64,000 bases of DNA from NCBI GenBank assembly GCA_041389725.1, contig JAWKRG010000009.1, forward strand, positions 62,001-126,000, read 5' to 3'. The notes below the pieces were generated by a model, which worked only from the letters and a program-made list of their open reading frames with translations, was not told where the DNA came from and did no database searches. Every line of letters begins with the position of its first letter. The first letter of the stretch is position 1. Shown piece after piece: positions 42,482 through 50,769 of the stretch. The position numbers were made by a program, and so were the translations under genes. The stretch comes from Polyangiaceae bacterium. GTDB taxonomy: Bacteria; Myxococcota_A; Polyangia; Polyangiales; Polyangiaceae.

Positions 42482-43555
42482 CTATTTGGGTGCCCTCATG
42501 AGGACTTTTGCGCCCGTCACTGGTTTGGCGACCCAGTACACATGAGTTGCGTCCACGGCAATCTCGAGGACAGCGCTGTCGGCGGGACCAGCCGCCACGT
42601 TGGTGGGCGGGCCTCCCGGTTTGGCGACGCGCTGAATGACCCCGCGGGTGTCACCAAAGTAGAGATTGGCCTCATCGAGTGCAATCTGCCCAAGGGACGA
42701 ACTCTGGGGCACCAGGACCTGCGTCGTACCCCCCGCGAGCGGGGCTTTGAGAATCGTCGCTGTGTTGACCTCAGCCCAGTAGACGCTGGTAGCGTCGACC
42801 TTCACCTTCGCGAGACAGGGATCTCCCTTTGCGACGGTCTCCGCCCCGCCGCCGGCAAGAGGTAGTCGCCGGATTTCGCCCGCACCGCAATCTGCCCAGT
42901 AGAGGTAGGCGGCGTCGACGTCGATCCCTACGGGAGTCGCATCGGAAAGCGTCGTGGCGACTCCGCCGCTCTTGGGCGCCCTGCGGACGCCGGAATTCAA
43001 GTCTGACCAGTACACATCGCTCGGCCCTACCGCGATGCTCAAGATGACTGCGCCAGGAGTCGCAGCAACGACGCTTGGCGTCCCCCCAACAAGCGGGACA
43101 CGCATCAGGTCATCGGAGATGCCGACCACCCCGAAGTACGCATTCGACTCGTCAATGGCGAGCCCTAGGATCAATTCGTCGGCGAGGGAACTTGATGTCC
43201 CGCCCGTCTTGGGGAGCTTCATGAGCGCGGAGGATGCGTAGTAGATGTTCGTGTTGTCGACCGCAATCTCGTCGAGGATTTCCGCGCTAGCGACCAGTTG
43301 GCCCATAGGTGCTCCGGCATCCGAGCCGGCATTGCCACCTGTATTCGTTCCGGCGTTTCCACCGGTTCCTCCAGCGGGCGCGCCACTCACTCCAGCGCCC
43401 CCTTCCATCGTCGGCATTCCTCCTTGCCCAGCCCCGCCCGCCGGCGAGGCGGCCGTTGGATCCTCTTCGCCGCCGCAGCCGGACAGGGAAAGCAAAACTG
43501 CGCACGTCGTGAATGCCGCTCTGCAGTTACGGATTGATGTCTTCGGTCGAGTCAT
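42482..43555 (-). CDS. beta-propeller lipoprotein
   Basis: This 357-residue protein has a lipoprotein signal (L-S-G-C, Cys ~27), a Gly/Thr/Asn-rich linker (~35-75) and six to seven propeller repeats. Each has a V-Y-W-A/S-D/E strand (S-D-V-Y-W-S-D-L-N-S-G-V-R-R-A-P; T-S-V-Y-W-A-E-V-N; T-H-V-Y-W-V-A-K-P). ATG 43555 fits the sigma-54 spacing; ATG 43579 is inside the promoter element. It lies directly downstream of an FHA/sigma-54 activator gene on the same strand. Confidence 0.75.
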   Translation of the reverse strand: MTRPKTSIRNCRAAFTTCAVLLSLSGCGGEEDPTAASPAGGAGQGGMPTMEGGAGVSGAPAGGTGGNAGTNTGGNAGSDAGAPMGQLVASAEILDEIAVDNTNIYYASSALMKLPKTGGTSSSLADELILGLAIDESNAYFGVVGISDDLMRVPLVGGTPSVVAATPGAVILSIAVGPSDVYWSDLNSGVRRAPKSGGVATTLSDATPVGIDVDAAYLYWADCGAGEIRRLPLAGGGAETVAKGDPCLAKVKVDATSVYWAEVNTATILKAPLAGGTTQVLVPQSSSLGQIALDEANLYFGDTRGVIQRVAKPGGPPTNVAAGPADSAVLEIAVDATHVYWVAKPVTGAKVLMRAPK

Positions 43556-43567
43556 GCCGAGTCCAGA

Positions 43568-43582
43568 AGCAATGATCATTCC
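43568..43582 (-). promoter_or_regulatory. sigma-54-like -24/-12 element
   Basis: On the minus strand: (T)GGAATG-ATCA-TTGCT; GG to GC spacing 12. The C (43569) is followed by 13 nt and then ATG 43555. The -24 half is identical to the one at 29833 (GGAATG). Confidence 0.6.
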
Positions 43583-43725
43583 ATGCGATCCGTTTGGAGG
43601 CCGGGGGGACATGTAGCGCCGTGGAGCGAGTGATTCGTTCGCTCCGCAAGTGATCGCGAACTGGTCGTTCGCCACCCCATGTTCGGGGAACCTGAGGGCG
43701 GCCGCCGCCGCCCGCATAGGTGCCG

Positions 43726-45066
43726 CTACTTGCGCGTGCGCGCGCGTAGCATCTGGAAGTAGCGTTTACCGACACCCGACGCTTCGGCCGCAGCAGCCAC
43801 GTTGCCTCCGTGCTCTGCGAGCACCGACTCGATGTATCGTCGCTCGTACTCTTCCACGACCTTCAGTCGCCCCATGGGAAGCGGACGCCGCGCGCGAATC
43901 ATCTCTTCGATCACGTCCTGGCTCCCCGAACTGGCAGAAACGGGGGCAAGCGATTCGTGTTCCAGGTCGCCCACGGCAATCGCGCGCGCGACGGAGTTGC
44001 GCAGCGCGCGCACGTTGCCAGGCCACGCATCCGATTCCCAGCGCCGCAGCATCTCGGCCGGCGGTACGCCCTCGCCCCCCAACTCTCGCCAAAAGTGGTG
44101 GGCCAGCAGGCGGACGTCGCCTTCGCGCTCACGCAGTGGGGGCAGCCCAATGCGACCAACGGCCAGGCGATAGAAGAGGTCGTCGCGGAAGCGGCCCTCC
44201 TGGACCTCGTGGTCCAAGTCCCTCCGCGTTGCGGCGATGATGCGTACGTCGACGCGCACGGATTGCTCGGAGCCAAGCCGCCGGATTTCGGAACTCTCGA
44301 GGGCGCGCAGCAGCTTCGGCTGTAGCGCGACGTCTAGGTCGCCAATCTCGTCGATCAACAGCGTGCCGCGATGCGCCAGCTCGAACACACCGCGCCGGGC
44401 GCCCGCTGCGCCTGTGAACGCGCCCTTTTCGTGGCCGAACAGCTCTGCTTCCACGAGGCTCGCGGGTACGGTGGTGCAGTCGAACACGACGTAGGGGCCA
44501 CTACGCCGTGAACTCGCTTCGTGGATGGCTTCGGCCAAGACTTCTTTGCCGGTCCCCGTTTCCCCTTCGATGACCAGCGGGATCTCCGAGCGCGCCAGAC
44601 GGCGCACCAGGGGATACAGGCGACGGATGGCGGGGCTGTTGCCCAAGAAACTCCCAAAGCAGTTGGCTTCCGGGGGCGGAGGGGCGTCCATGGCCTCGCG
44701 CGTCAACTGGAGCGTCGTCGAGCCCATCCGAATGGTCTCCCCCGGCGAGATGAAGGCCTCCACGACGCAGACACCCTCGACGAACGTGCCGTTGGTGGAC
44801 CCGAGATCGCGCAGCCGGACCTTGGTGCCCAGCACCTCTATGGACGCATGCCGGCGCGATACCTCCCGGTCCGAGAGCCGCAACGAGCACGCTGGTCCTT
44901 GGCCGACCAACAAGGGGGACGGTTGCGCGCCATCGATGCGGGCTCGGGCTCCTACGTCCGGTCCGCCGATGACGGCGACGTCGAACACCGCGGCGGCGCC
45001 CTGCGGTGCGAGTTGGTCGGGTCGAATCGCGGTGGCGAGTTCGTCGAAGTCGGAGGCGTCGGTCAC
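43726..45066 (-). CDS. FHA-domain sigma-54-dependent transcriptional activator
   Basis: This 446-residue activator has an FHA domain at ~30-120 (C-S-L-R-L, S-R-R-H, S-T-N-G-T-F), AAA+ at ~140-370 (G-E-T-G-T-G-K-E, G-A-F-T-G-A, L-L-I-D-E-I-G-D-L), and a Fis-type helix-turn-helix at the C-terminus (N-V-A-A-A-A-E-A-S-G-V). The start is GTG 45066. Like the activator at 33.7 kb it has no receiver domain. It is flanked on the same strand by two lipoprotein genes that both carry -24/-12 elements, making them obvious candidate targets. Confidence 0.9.
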   Translation of the reverse strand: MTDASDFDELATAIRPDQLAPQGAAAVFDVAVIGGPDVGARARIDGAQPSPLLVGQGPACSLRLSDREVSRRHASIEVLGTKVRLRDLGSTNGTFVEGVCVVEAFISPGETIRMGSTTLQLTREAMDAPPPPEANCFGSFLGNSPAIRRLYPLVRRLARSEIPLVIEGETGTGKEVLAEAIHEASSRRSGPYVVFDCTTVPASLVEAELFGHEKGAFTGAAGARRGVFELAHRGTLLIDEIGDLDVALQPKLLRALESSEIRRLGSEQSVRVDVRIIAATRRDLDHEVQEGRFRDDLFYRLAVGRIGLPPLREREGDVRLLAHHFWRELGGEGVPPAEMLRRWESDAWPGNVRALRNSVARAIAVGDLEHESLAPVSASSGSQDVIEEMIRARRPLPMGRLKVVEEYERRYIESVLAEHGGNVAAAAEASGVGKRYFQMLRARTRK

Positions 45067-45184
45067 GTGTGAGGCTACCCTAGCACACGCAAACTCCCTC
45101 GCGCCGCCTAGCTCGGGGCGGCGTCAGGCTGCGGGAACTACGTGGCTTGCGGTAGACCGAGGACCGGCCCCAGACAAGCCGGCC

Positions 45185-46258
45185 TCACTTCCACTCGATC
45201 TTGACGTTCTTGATGTAGCGCTTGTTGTTGGTGCCGGGAGATGGAGCGCCGTTCGTGCCATTCGACCACCAACCCCCGAGCCAAATCTGCTGAAAGAAGT
45301 AGGGCTGACCGTTGTAGTCGATTCTCCACTTGACGTTCGTGGTCTGTCCCGCCATCGCGCCGTTGAGTTTGAGGTAGCAGGAGCCGTTGTTCGTGTCGTG
45401 GTCCCCAGTGTCGATGTAGACCTCGACTTGGTTCCAAGCGTTCGACAGCCAGGACGGAGTGCTTCCGGCGCCTACCTGCACCGTGAGAGGGGGCTGCGGT
45501 ACGGTGACGAGCGTGCTCTGCGCACCCAGCTGAATCGAGCCCACTGCGTCATGTCCGCTGGTCTGCGCTTTTGGCCAGATCAACGGAATGATGTCCATGG
45601 CAAGGCCTCCGGACTCGGAGCCGAGGCGTGCAACGGCACGCAGGAACTTTTCGCCAGCGTAGTCGAAGGACGCGTCCCGGTACTCCTGCCACGTCCACCG
45701 AATGATCCGGGCTCCCGCTTGGGTGCCGTTTGCGTAGCTTGCATTGGGCACCTCAAAGGAGATAGCGGCCTCTGCTTCGTTGCTCGAAAGGTCGAGAATG
45801 AGCACGTTGTGGGTGCCGTCCGCTGGGTCGGGGCCAAACGAGACGTGGGAGCCCGATCGCCACTCGAAGAAGTTCTTCGCGGCTGGAGACGCCAGGAAAG
45901 CGGACTGGCTGCTGAAGTCGAAGGTGCTGTCGACGAGGACATTGAGGCTCGCGCCGGTTCCACCGGTTCCGCCACTGCTGGTCGTTCCGCCACTCCCCGC
46001 CGCGGCGCCGGCACCGCTGGTTCCCCCAACGCTGTTGCCGCCGCTTCCTCCATTGCCGATGCCGCCGGTGGCCCCGCCACCCGCGCCACTTCCGTTGCCG
46101 CCGCTCATGCCAGCGCCGCCGCTATTGCCGCTGACGCCTCCAGTCGCGGCACCCGTCCCGCCCGAGGCCGCGCCGCCCACGCCCATGGTATCGCTCCCCG
46201 GATCGTCGCCTCCACACGCCACCAACGCGAATGCCACGCCTACCAACACCTTCTTCAT
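45185..46258 (-). CDS. jelly-roll (lectin/lyase-like) lipoprotein
   Basis: This 357-residue lipoprotein (A-L-V-A-C, Cys15) has a long Gly/Thr/Ser linker (~25-110) and a C-terminal domain of ~240 residues rich in beta strands and Trp (W-N-Q-V-E-V-Y-I-D-T, F-F-Q-Q-I-W-L-G-G-W-W, Y-I-K-N-V-K-I-E-W). This resembles concanavalin-A-like sandwiches of alginate-type polysaccharide lyases, but no catalytic set can be proven. ATG 46258 is supported by the signal peptide and by a sigma-54-like element at the standard spacing. A paralogous fold is present at 50.8 kb. Confidence 0.7.
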   Translation of the reverse strand: MKKVLVGVAFALVACGGDDPGSDTMGVGGAASGGTGAATGGVSGNSGGAGMSGGNGSGAGGGATGGIGNGGSGGNSVGGTSGAGAAAGSGGTTSSGGTGGTGASLNVLVDSTFDFSSQSAFLASPAAKNFFEWRSGSHVSFGPDPADGTHNVLILDLSSNEAEAAISFEVPNASYANGTQAGARIIRWTWQEYRDASFDYAGEKFLRAVARLGSESGGLAMDIIPLIWPKAQTSGHDAVGSIQLGAQSTLVTVPQPPLTVQVGAGSTPSWLSNAWNQVEVYIDTGDHDTNNGSCYLKLNGAMAGQTTNVKWRIDYNGQPYFFQQIWLGGWWSNGTNGAPSPGTNNKRYIKNVKIEWK

Positions 46259-46270
46259 GCCGACCACCGG

Positions 46271-46285
46271 TGCACGGGTCGTGCC
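46271..46285 (-). promoter_or_regulatory. sigma-54-like -24/-12 element
   Basis: On the minus strand: GGCACG-ACCC-GTGCA; perfect -24 half, -12 GTGC instead of TTGC, GG to GC spacing 12. The C (46272) is followed by 13 nt and then ATG 46258. Confidence 0.55.
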
Positions 46286-46780
46286 CAGCGCGAGGCGCGG
46301 GCACGGCGACGCGACAGGCGCAGTACTTCGCCACATTCCCCTCGAGACCGGCTCCTCGGCGGATGCGCCTCGCGAACCGTTGGTTCATCCGCGCGAACGA
46401 TTCCTTCGCGTCCGCGGCTTGGTTGCGGTCATCAGTTCTTGACTGCCCGGGGTGGCGGGTGTCTTGCACGGTGTCACCTGAAGGCGACGAAGGACTCGTT
46501 CATGCCGCGCGAACCGCTCGGTCGGGCGATGCGTGCGATTGCCGTCGTGACAGAGCGCATTGCCAGCCTCTGCGTGGTCCTTGCGATAGCGATGGCAGCG
46601 CATGCGTGTTCGGCAGTCTCGGGCGCGCACATCGCTGCGTGAGGAGGTGGCGACTCGACGATGAGCGAGTCAAAAGCGTTTCGCCGCGTTAAGCACCCTG
46701 TTGCGACAAACGTTACATTTTGTTTCAGTGGGCTGACGGCGCTCAGCGAAAACCGCGCGAATATTGCGGCGCTTGTCCAG
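46286..46780. other. divergent intergenic region, largely gene-free
   Basis: About 500 bp between a leftward lipoprotein and a rightward PEGA operon. Apart from the promoters at both ends and a possible 46-codon frame (46503-46642), I see nothing. The part around 46700-46730 is locally AT-rich, which could mark an activator-binding or bent region for the sigma-54 promoter at 46781. Confidence 0.4.
46503..46642 (+). CDS. possible 46-residue membrane peptide
   Basis: ATG 46503 is preceded by GAAGGA at 46490-46495. The product has one hydrophobic segment (residues ~18-33) with a Cys in A-H-A-C and no recognised family. It is weakly supported. Confidence 0.22.
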
Positions 46781-46795
46781 GGCACGAGGTTTGCT
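46781..46795 (+). promoter_or_regulatory. sigma-54 promoter of the PEGA-cytochrome/porin/kinase operon
   Basis: GGCACG-AGGT-TTGCT matches the sigma-54 consensus GGCACG-N4-TTGCW completely. The predicted start is about 46806. AGGAGG at 46821-46826 and the TTG start at 46831 follow, so this promoter drives a leadered mRNA. Confidence 0.7.
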
Positions 46796-46830
46796 TGGTG
46801 TTCCCAGGGCTCGTCTCATCAGGAGGACCG

Positions 46831-47790
46831 TTGGCCGTTTCAAGACTTCGCAGACTAGTGCTCGGCTTCATTGCCATGGGAACCACCGCTCAAGGAGCTT
46901 TGTTCCTCGGCTTGACTCTGCGCGGGGGTGGCGTCGCGGATGGCGAAGCGGGAAGTGGAATCGCCGCTGCCCTTGCGTTGCCCCCCGGGGTGACCAGCGC
47001 GTCGGCGCAATCGGCCGCAGCGGAGGAAGCGCCCGCGGCTCAGACTCAGGCGCGCTTCGAGGTGACGCCGCGTGACGCAATCGTGGAACTCGACAACGTC
47101 AACTTGGGAGCGGCCACCGCCGCGACCATCGAGCCGGGCAAACACACGCTGCGCGTGAGCCAAGACGGCTTCGTGCCCAAGCAGCTGGAGTTCAGCGCCC
47201 TCGAGGGCAAAACGACGATCATTCGCATCCGGTTACGTGAGGAAGAAACGCCGAGCGCCGCAGCAGTGCCGAAGGCGCAGGCGTTTGCGTTCGGCAAGGC
47301 CAAGACCAAAGCCAAGGCGGCTGCGGCGGCAGAGGCGGACGACCAGGAATCCGCGATCGTCACGGTCGACACGCCTTCTGCCCCGTCCGTCCGTGCGAAG
47401 GACGTCGAGGTAGAGATCACGAGTGAACCCACTCCCCCAGCGGCACCCGCAGCACCTGCCCTTTCCCCGACGCCCGCGCAGCCAGTGGTCGTTGCGTTGG
47501 CGCCTACGCGGAAGACTCGCACCGGAAAGACCCCGCGAGTGGCCGACGGCACGAGCGGCGACAGTCGCCAGGGGCGCAATCTGATTCAGTCGCGATGTGC
47601 CGGCTGTCACGGTGTGGCGGCAAACAAGTTCTCCGCGGCCCAGTGGCGCTCCTTCTTCGCGGACGGCCGTCACGACCGCTTCAAGCGCCTTGGCGGAAAG
47701 GTCTCCGCCAAGGAACTCGGATCGATCAAGAGCTACCTGGAAAAGAACGCTGCCGATGCACCGAAGAATCAAGGCGCTGGGATTCGCTGA
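46831..47790 (+). CDS. PEGA-domain protein with C-terminal c-type haem motif
   Basis: This 319-residue protein starts at TTG 46831 (AGGAGG 5-10 nt upstream). One N-terminal transmembrane or signal-anchor helix (~8-30) is followed by a PEGA domain (~70-130; F-E-V-T-P-R-D-A-I-V-E-L-D, G-K-H-T-L-R-V-S-Q-D-G-F), an Ala/Pro/Lys linker and a ~70-residue cytochrome-c-like end with R-C-A-G-C-H-G. No Met follows the haem motif; H-D-R-F could provide the second axial ligand. PEGA plus cytochrome c is an unusual fusion. Its 3' end overlaps the next gene by 35 nt. Confidence 0.75.
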   Translation: MAVSRLRRLVLGFIAMGTTAQGALFLGLTLRGGGVADGEAGSGIAAALALPPGVTSASAQSAAAEEAPAAQTQARFEVTPRDAIVELDNVNLGAATAATIEPGKHTLRVSQDGFVPKQLEFSALEGKTTIIRIRLREEETPSAAAVPKAQAFAFGKAKTKAKAAAAAEADDQESAIVTVDTPSAPSVRAKDVEVEITSEPTPPAAPAAPALSPTPAQPVVVALAPTRKTRTGKTPRVADGTSGDSRQGRNLIQSRCAGCHGVAANKFSAAQWRSFFADGRHDRFKRLGGKVSAKELGSIKSYLEKNAADAPKNQGAGIR

Positions 47791-49321
47791 AGCGATCGCG
47801 CCGTTCGCGGCAGTCGTCTTCGTCGTTTCGCCGGTTTGGGCCCAAGCGCCTGAGGACACCTCCGAGGACGTGCCACCGGCGACCAGCGCCGCGCCCGCGC
47901 CGCCCGCAGCTCCTGCTCCGGTGGCGCCCGCCGAGCCCGTCGAGGAAGTTGCGACGCAGGAGGACCTGGACGAGCTGCGATCCTGGGTCAAAGAACTCGA
48001 CGAGCGGACTTCCAAGGTCGAGCGCGATCAAGCGCTGGATCGTCTCAGCTGGACCGCGAATTACCGTACCATTCTCTCGTCCTACTGGTACAAGGGGCCA
48101 TCGCCAGACGGCCAGCCCATCCAGGTCGAGAAGACGCACGGCGAGCAGTGGCTCCACCGCTTGCGCCTCGACTTGCGCACCGATCCAGAGGCGAGCGTGC
48201 GTTTCACCGGACGCATGACGATGTTCAAGCGCTACGGCACCAATACCGCGACCCCGTTTCCTCAAGACTCGACTGAGACACGCATTCCCCGCGATGCGTC
48301 CTTGCGTCTGGAGCGAGCTTGGCTCGACTGGTTCATCACCGACTACCTGGCACTCTCCGCCGGACGCATCTCCTACAGTGATGGCCCTCCGAACGAGCTG
48401 AAGGACAACCGTTCGGTTCCGGACGCGACGTGGGGACAGCAGATGGTGGATGGCGAATACGAGACCGTCGATCTGACCGCCATCATCATCCCCGAGCACC
48501 TGTTGGTCCGAGGGTTCTACGCGTCATGGTCGTTTCCGCGTCAAGACGACCTCTTCTCGAGTTCGCTGTTCTTGAATGACGGCACCGAGAACCTGCGCAT
48601 CATCGGCGGCAATCTCGACATCCGTGCGCAAGCAGCCGGCTCGCTATTCGTGCAACTGGGCGCGTATCACGTGCCCAAGTTTCGGCCTTTCACCGTACCC
48701 ATTCCCAATCCGGCGCCTCCACCCAACCCGTCCAATGCCCCGCCGCCCTTCGACGGATCTCTGGTCTTTCCCTCGGACAAGCCGGCGTCCCTCGGTTCCT
48801 ACTCGAACTTCAGCGCGCTGGTGATGTGGGGTGACATCGCGCGCAGCGGGCTCGACGTGTTCGCCTCAGGCGCGTTGGGGATTCTGGATCCAAACGACCA
48901 AGCCATCTCATACCCGATTGGTCCGGGTGGCGTGAGCGTGCCCTTGCTGCAACTGTCCTCTGCGGACTCGGACGACCACAACACGTACTTCTTCTTCGGC
49001 GGTGCTCGATTCAAGCTCCCCTTCGGCGACAAGCTCGCGCCGCGCCTTGGGGCGGAATACAACTTCGGCTCCCGCTACATGATCTCGTTCGCGGGACCCA
49101 CCAGCAACCTGACCAACAAGCTGGCGAATCGCGGGCACGCAGTGGAGGCGTACGTCATTCAGCCGCTGGCCGAAGGACTGTGGTTCCGCACCAGCTACAC
49201 CTGGATCGATACCAACTACAGCGGAGGGTTCTTCGGGCCTGCGGCGCCCTTCGGCGGGACCTCGCCCGAAGTCGAGCAGACCCTTCGCAGCCTCAGTTTC
49301 GCATTGGACGCGACATTTTGA
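47756..49321 (+). CDS. DUF3373-like outer-membrane porin
   Basis: This 521-residue protein has a signal peptide (V-W-A-Q, ~residue 29), a Pro/Ala linker, a short coiled coil (~65-95; D-L-D-E-L-R-S-W-V-K-E-L-D-E-R) and a long beta-strand-rich barrel to the C-terminus, which ends in Phe as outer-membrane proteins usually do. Segments such as W-L-H-R-L-R-L-D-L-R-T-D and L-A-L-S-A-G-R-I-S-Y-S-D-G-P-P match the DUF3373 family of putative porins. The gene is coupled to the PEGA-cytochrome gene upstream and to a kinase downstream (TGATG). A porin next to a haem protein could mean electron transfer across the outer membrane, but that is speculative. Confidence 0.75.
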   Translation: MHRRIKALGFAEAIAPFAAVVFVVSPVWAQAPEDTSEDVPPATSAAPAPPAAPAPVAPAEPVEEVATQEDLDELRSWVKELDERTSKVERDQALDRLSWTANYRTILSSYWYKGPSPDGQPIQVEKTHGEQWLHRLRLDLRTDPEASVRFTGRMTMFKRYGTNTATPFPQDSTETRIPRDASLRLERAWLDWFITDYLALSAGRISYSDGPPNELKDNRSVPDATWGQQMVDGEYETVDLTAIIIPEHLLVRGFYASWSFPRQDDLFSSSLFLNDGTENLRIIGGNLDIRAQAAGSLFVQLGAYHVPKFRPFTVPIPNPAPPPNPSNAPPPFDGSLVFPSDKPASLGSYSNFSALVMWGDIARSGLDVFASGALGILDPNDQAISYPIGPGGVSVPLLQLSSADSDDHNTYFFFGGARFKLPFGDKLAPRLGAEYNFGSRYMISFAGPTSNLTNKLANRGHAVEAYVIQPLAEGLWFRTSYTWIDTNYSGGFFGPAAPFGGTSPEVEQTLRSLSFALDATF

Positions 49322-50568
49322 TGATGACGGCAGCTCCGCTCGCACCTTCCCTTCACATCGGCAGCCAAGTCGGCGGCTACGAGATCGTGCAGCGGTTGGG
49401 TGCCGGAGGCATGGCCGAGGTCTACCTGGCCATGCAGCACGGGCCGTCGGGCTTTCGGCGCCGCGTGGTGCTCAAGCGCGTGCACCCGCACCTTGCCGAA
49501 GAACCCGATTTCGTCGAGATGTTCATGGCGGAGGCAGGGGTCGCCGCCACGCTGTCGCATCCCAACATCGTTCACGTCTACGAGTTCTTCGAGACCGAGG
49601 GCTCGGGGTACTTCCTGGTGTTGGAGTACGTGCCTGGGTACACCGTGCACCGCTTGGTCCGTGACTTGAAGCGAAAGGGCAAGCGAGTTCCCATCGACGT
49701 GGCAGTGCGCATCGCCATCGCGGTATGTGAGGCTTTGGAGTACGCGTACAACGTGCAAGACGCCGACGGGGATCCGATGCACATCGTGCATCGCGACGTC
49801 TCGCCGTCGAACGTGCTCGTGGGCATGGACGGACAGGTCAGGCTGTTCGATTTCGGCATTGCCCGAGTGCTTTCGCGCGCCAGTAGCACAATGGTGGGGC
49901 AGCTCAAGGGCAAGTATCGCTACATGTCCCCCGAGCAAGCGCGCTCGCAGCCGCTGGACCAGCGCTCGGATCTCTTCTCGGTTGGGGTGATGCTCTACGA
50001 GATGACGACGCTGCGCTACGCGTTCCGCGGCGCGACGCACTTGGAAACCATCACGGCGGTGACGCAGACGGAGCCGCCGGCGCCAAGTTCGCTCGTGCCG
50101 GGCTTTCCTCCTGCTCTTGAACAGGTGATTTTGCGTGCGCTCAGCAAACAGCGCGAGGGGCGCTTCGCGAGCGCGCGAGACATGGCCCGAGCCCTCGAGG
50201 CTTGCGCCCAGGTCGCGCACCCGCAGAAACTCGAAGCGCTGATGCAGGAAGTCTTCCCGGATGGACCGCCGGATCAAGCGGCGGCGCCGGCGACGCCCAC
50301 CAGCCTTTCATCCCCTGCGAGTTCGGGATTGATTCGGCGGCCTCCGCCCACGCCGTCGGGGCCTTTCAGCCAGCCCGTTCCCGAGATCATCGCGCCGATG
50401 CCTGGCGTGTCCGAGCCACCTCGTGCGGAGCCGGAGTTGCCTTCCCCGGTAACGGAGGCAAGCGGCGGCGCCACGCCTCAAGTGGATTGGCTGACCTGGG
50501 GCGCCCTCGCGGCATTCATCGTGCTGTCAATTCTGTTCTGGGTGCTGGTGTACCCGAGGTTTGGCTAG
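49321..50568 (+). CDS. Ser/Thr protein kinase, C-tail anchored
   Basis: This 415-residue kinase has a domain at ~18-290 (G-A-G-G-M-A-E-V-Y, V-V-L-K-R-V, H-R-D-V-S-P-S-N, D-F-G-I-A, M-S-P-E-Q-A). The catalytic loop has H-R-D-V-S-P instead of H-R-D-L-K-P. A Pro/Ser linker and one transmembrane helix (~393-412) end the protein, so almost nothing lies outside the cytoplasm. ATG 49321 overlaps the porin stop (TGATG); the frame upstream is shadow. It is the third gene of the sigma-54-promoted operon. Confidence 0.9.
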   Translation: MMTAAPLAPSLHIGSQVGGYEIVQRLGAGGMAEVYLAMQHGPSGFRRRVVLKRVHPHLAEEPDFVEMFMAEAGVAATLSHPNIVHVYEFFETEGSGYFLVLEYVPGYTVHRLVRDLKRKGKRVPIDVAVRIAIAVCEALEYAYNVQDADGDPMHIVHRDVSPSNVLVGMDGQVRLFDFGIARVLSRASSTMVGQLKGKYRYMSPEQARSQPLDQRSDLFSVGVMLYEMTTLRYAFRGATHLETITAVTQTEPPAPSSLVPGFPPALEQVILRALSKQREGRFASARDMARALEACAQVAHPQKLEALMQEVFPDGPPDQAAAPATPTSLSSPASSGLIRRPPPTPSGPFSQPVPEIIAPMPGVSEPPRAEPELPSPVTEASGGATPQVDWLTWGALAAFIVLSILFWVLVYPRFG

Positions 50569-50740
50569 GAACACGTAGTCCAACTCGCTAGCACGCACCG
50601 ACGCAGAGTCCCGAGGCCTTCCAATGGAGCGAAGGGATGGTTCACCAGGTGCGAAGCATCTGTTCATGGCCGCAGCTCCGGCGCGTGTTCCGCAGTGCTC
50701 ATAGCGGCGTAAACTCGTGAATCGAGGAGGCTCCATTGCC

Positions 50741-50755
50741 GGCCCAGACTTTGCT
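50741..50755 (+). promoter_or_regulatory. sigma-54-like -24/-12 element
   Basis: GGCCCA-GACT-TTGCT; GG to GC spacing 12. The C (50754) is followed by 15 nt (not 13) before ATG 50770. Confidence 0.5.
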
Positions 50756-50769
50756 TGAGCGCAAAGTCC

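Noticed and set aside
44525..46642. 705-codon plus-strand open frame
   Set aside because: It runs antisense to an FHA activator and a lipoprotein that have clear domains and signal peptides; its translation shows no family features and reflects GC-rich codon bias.
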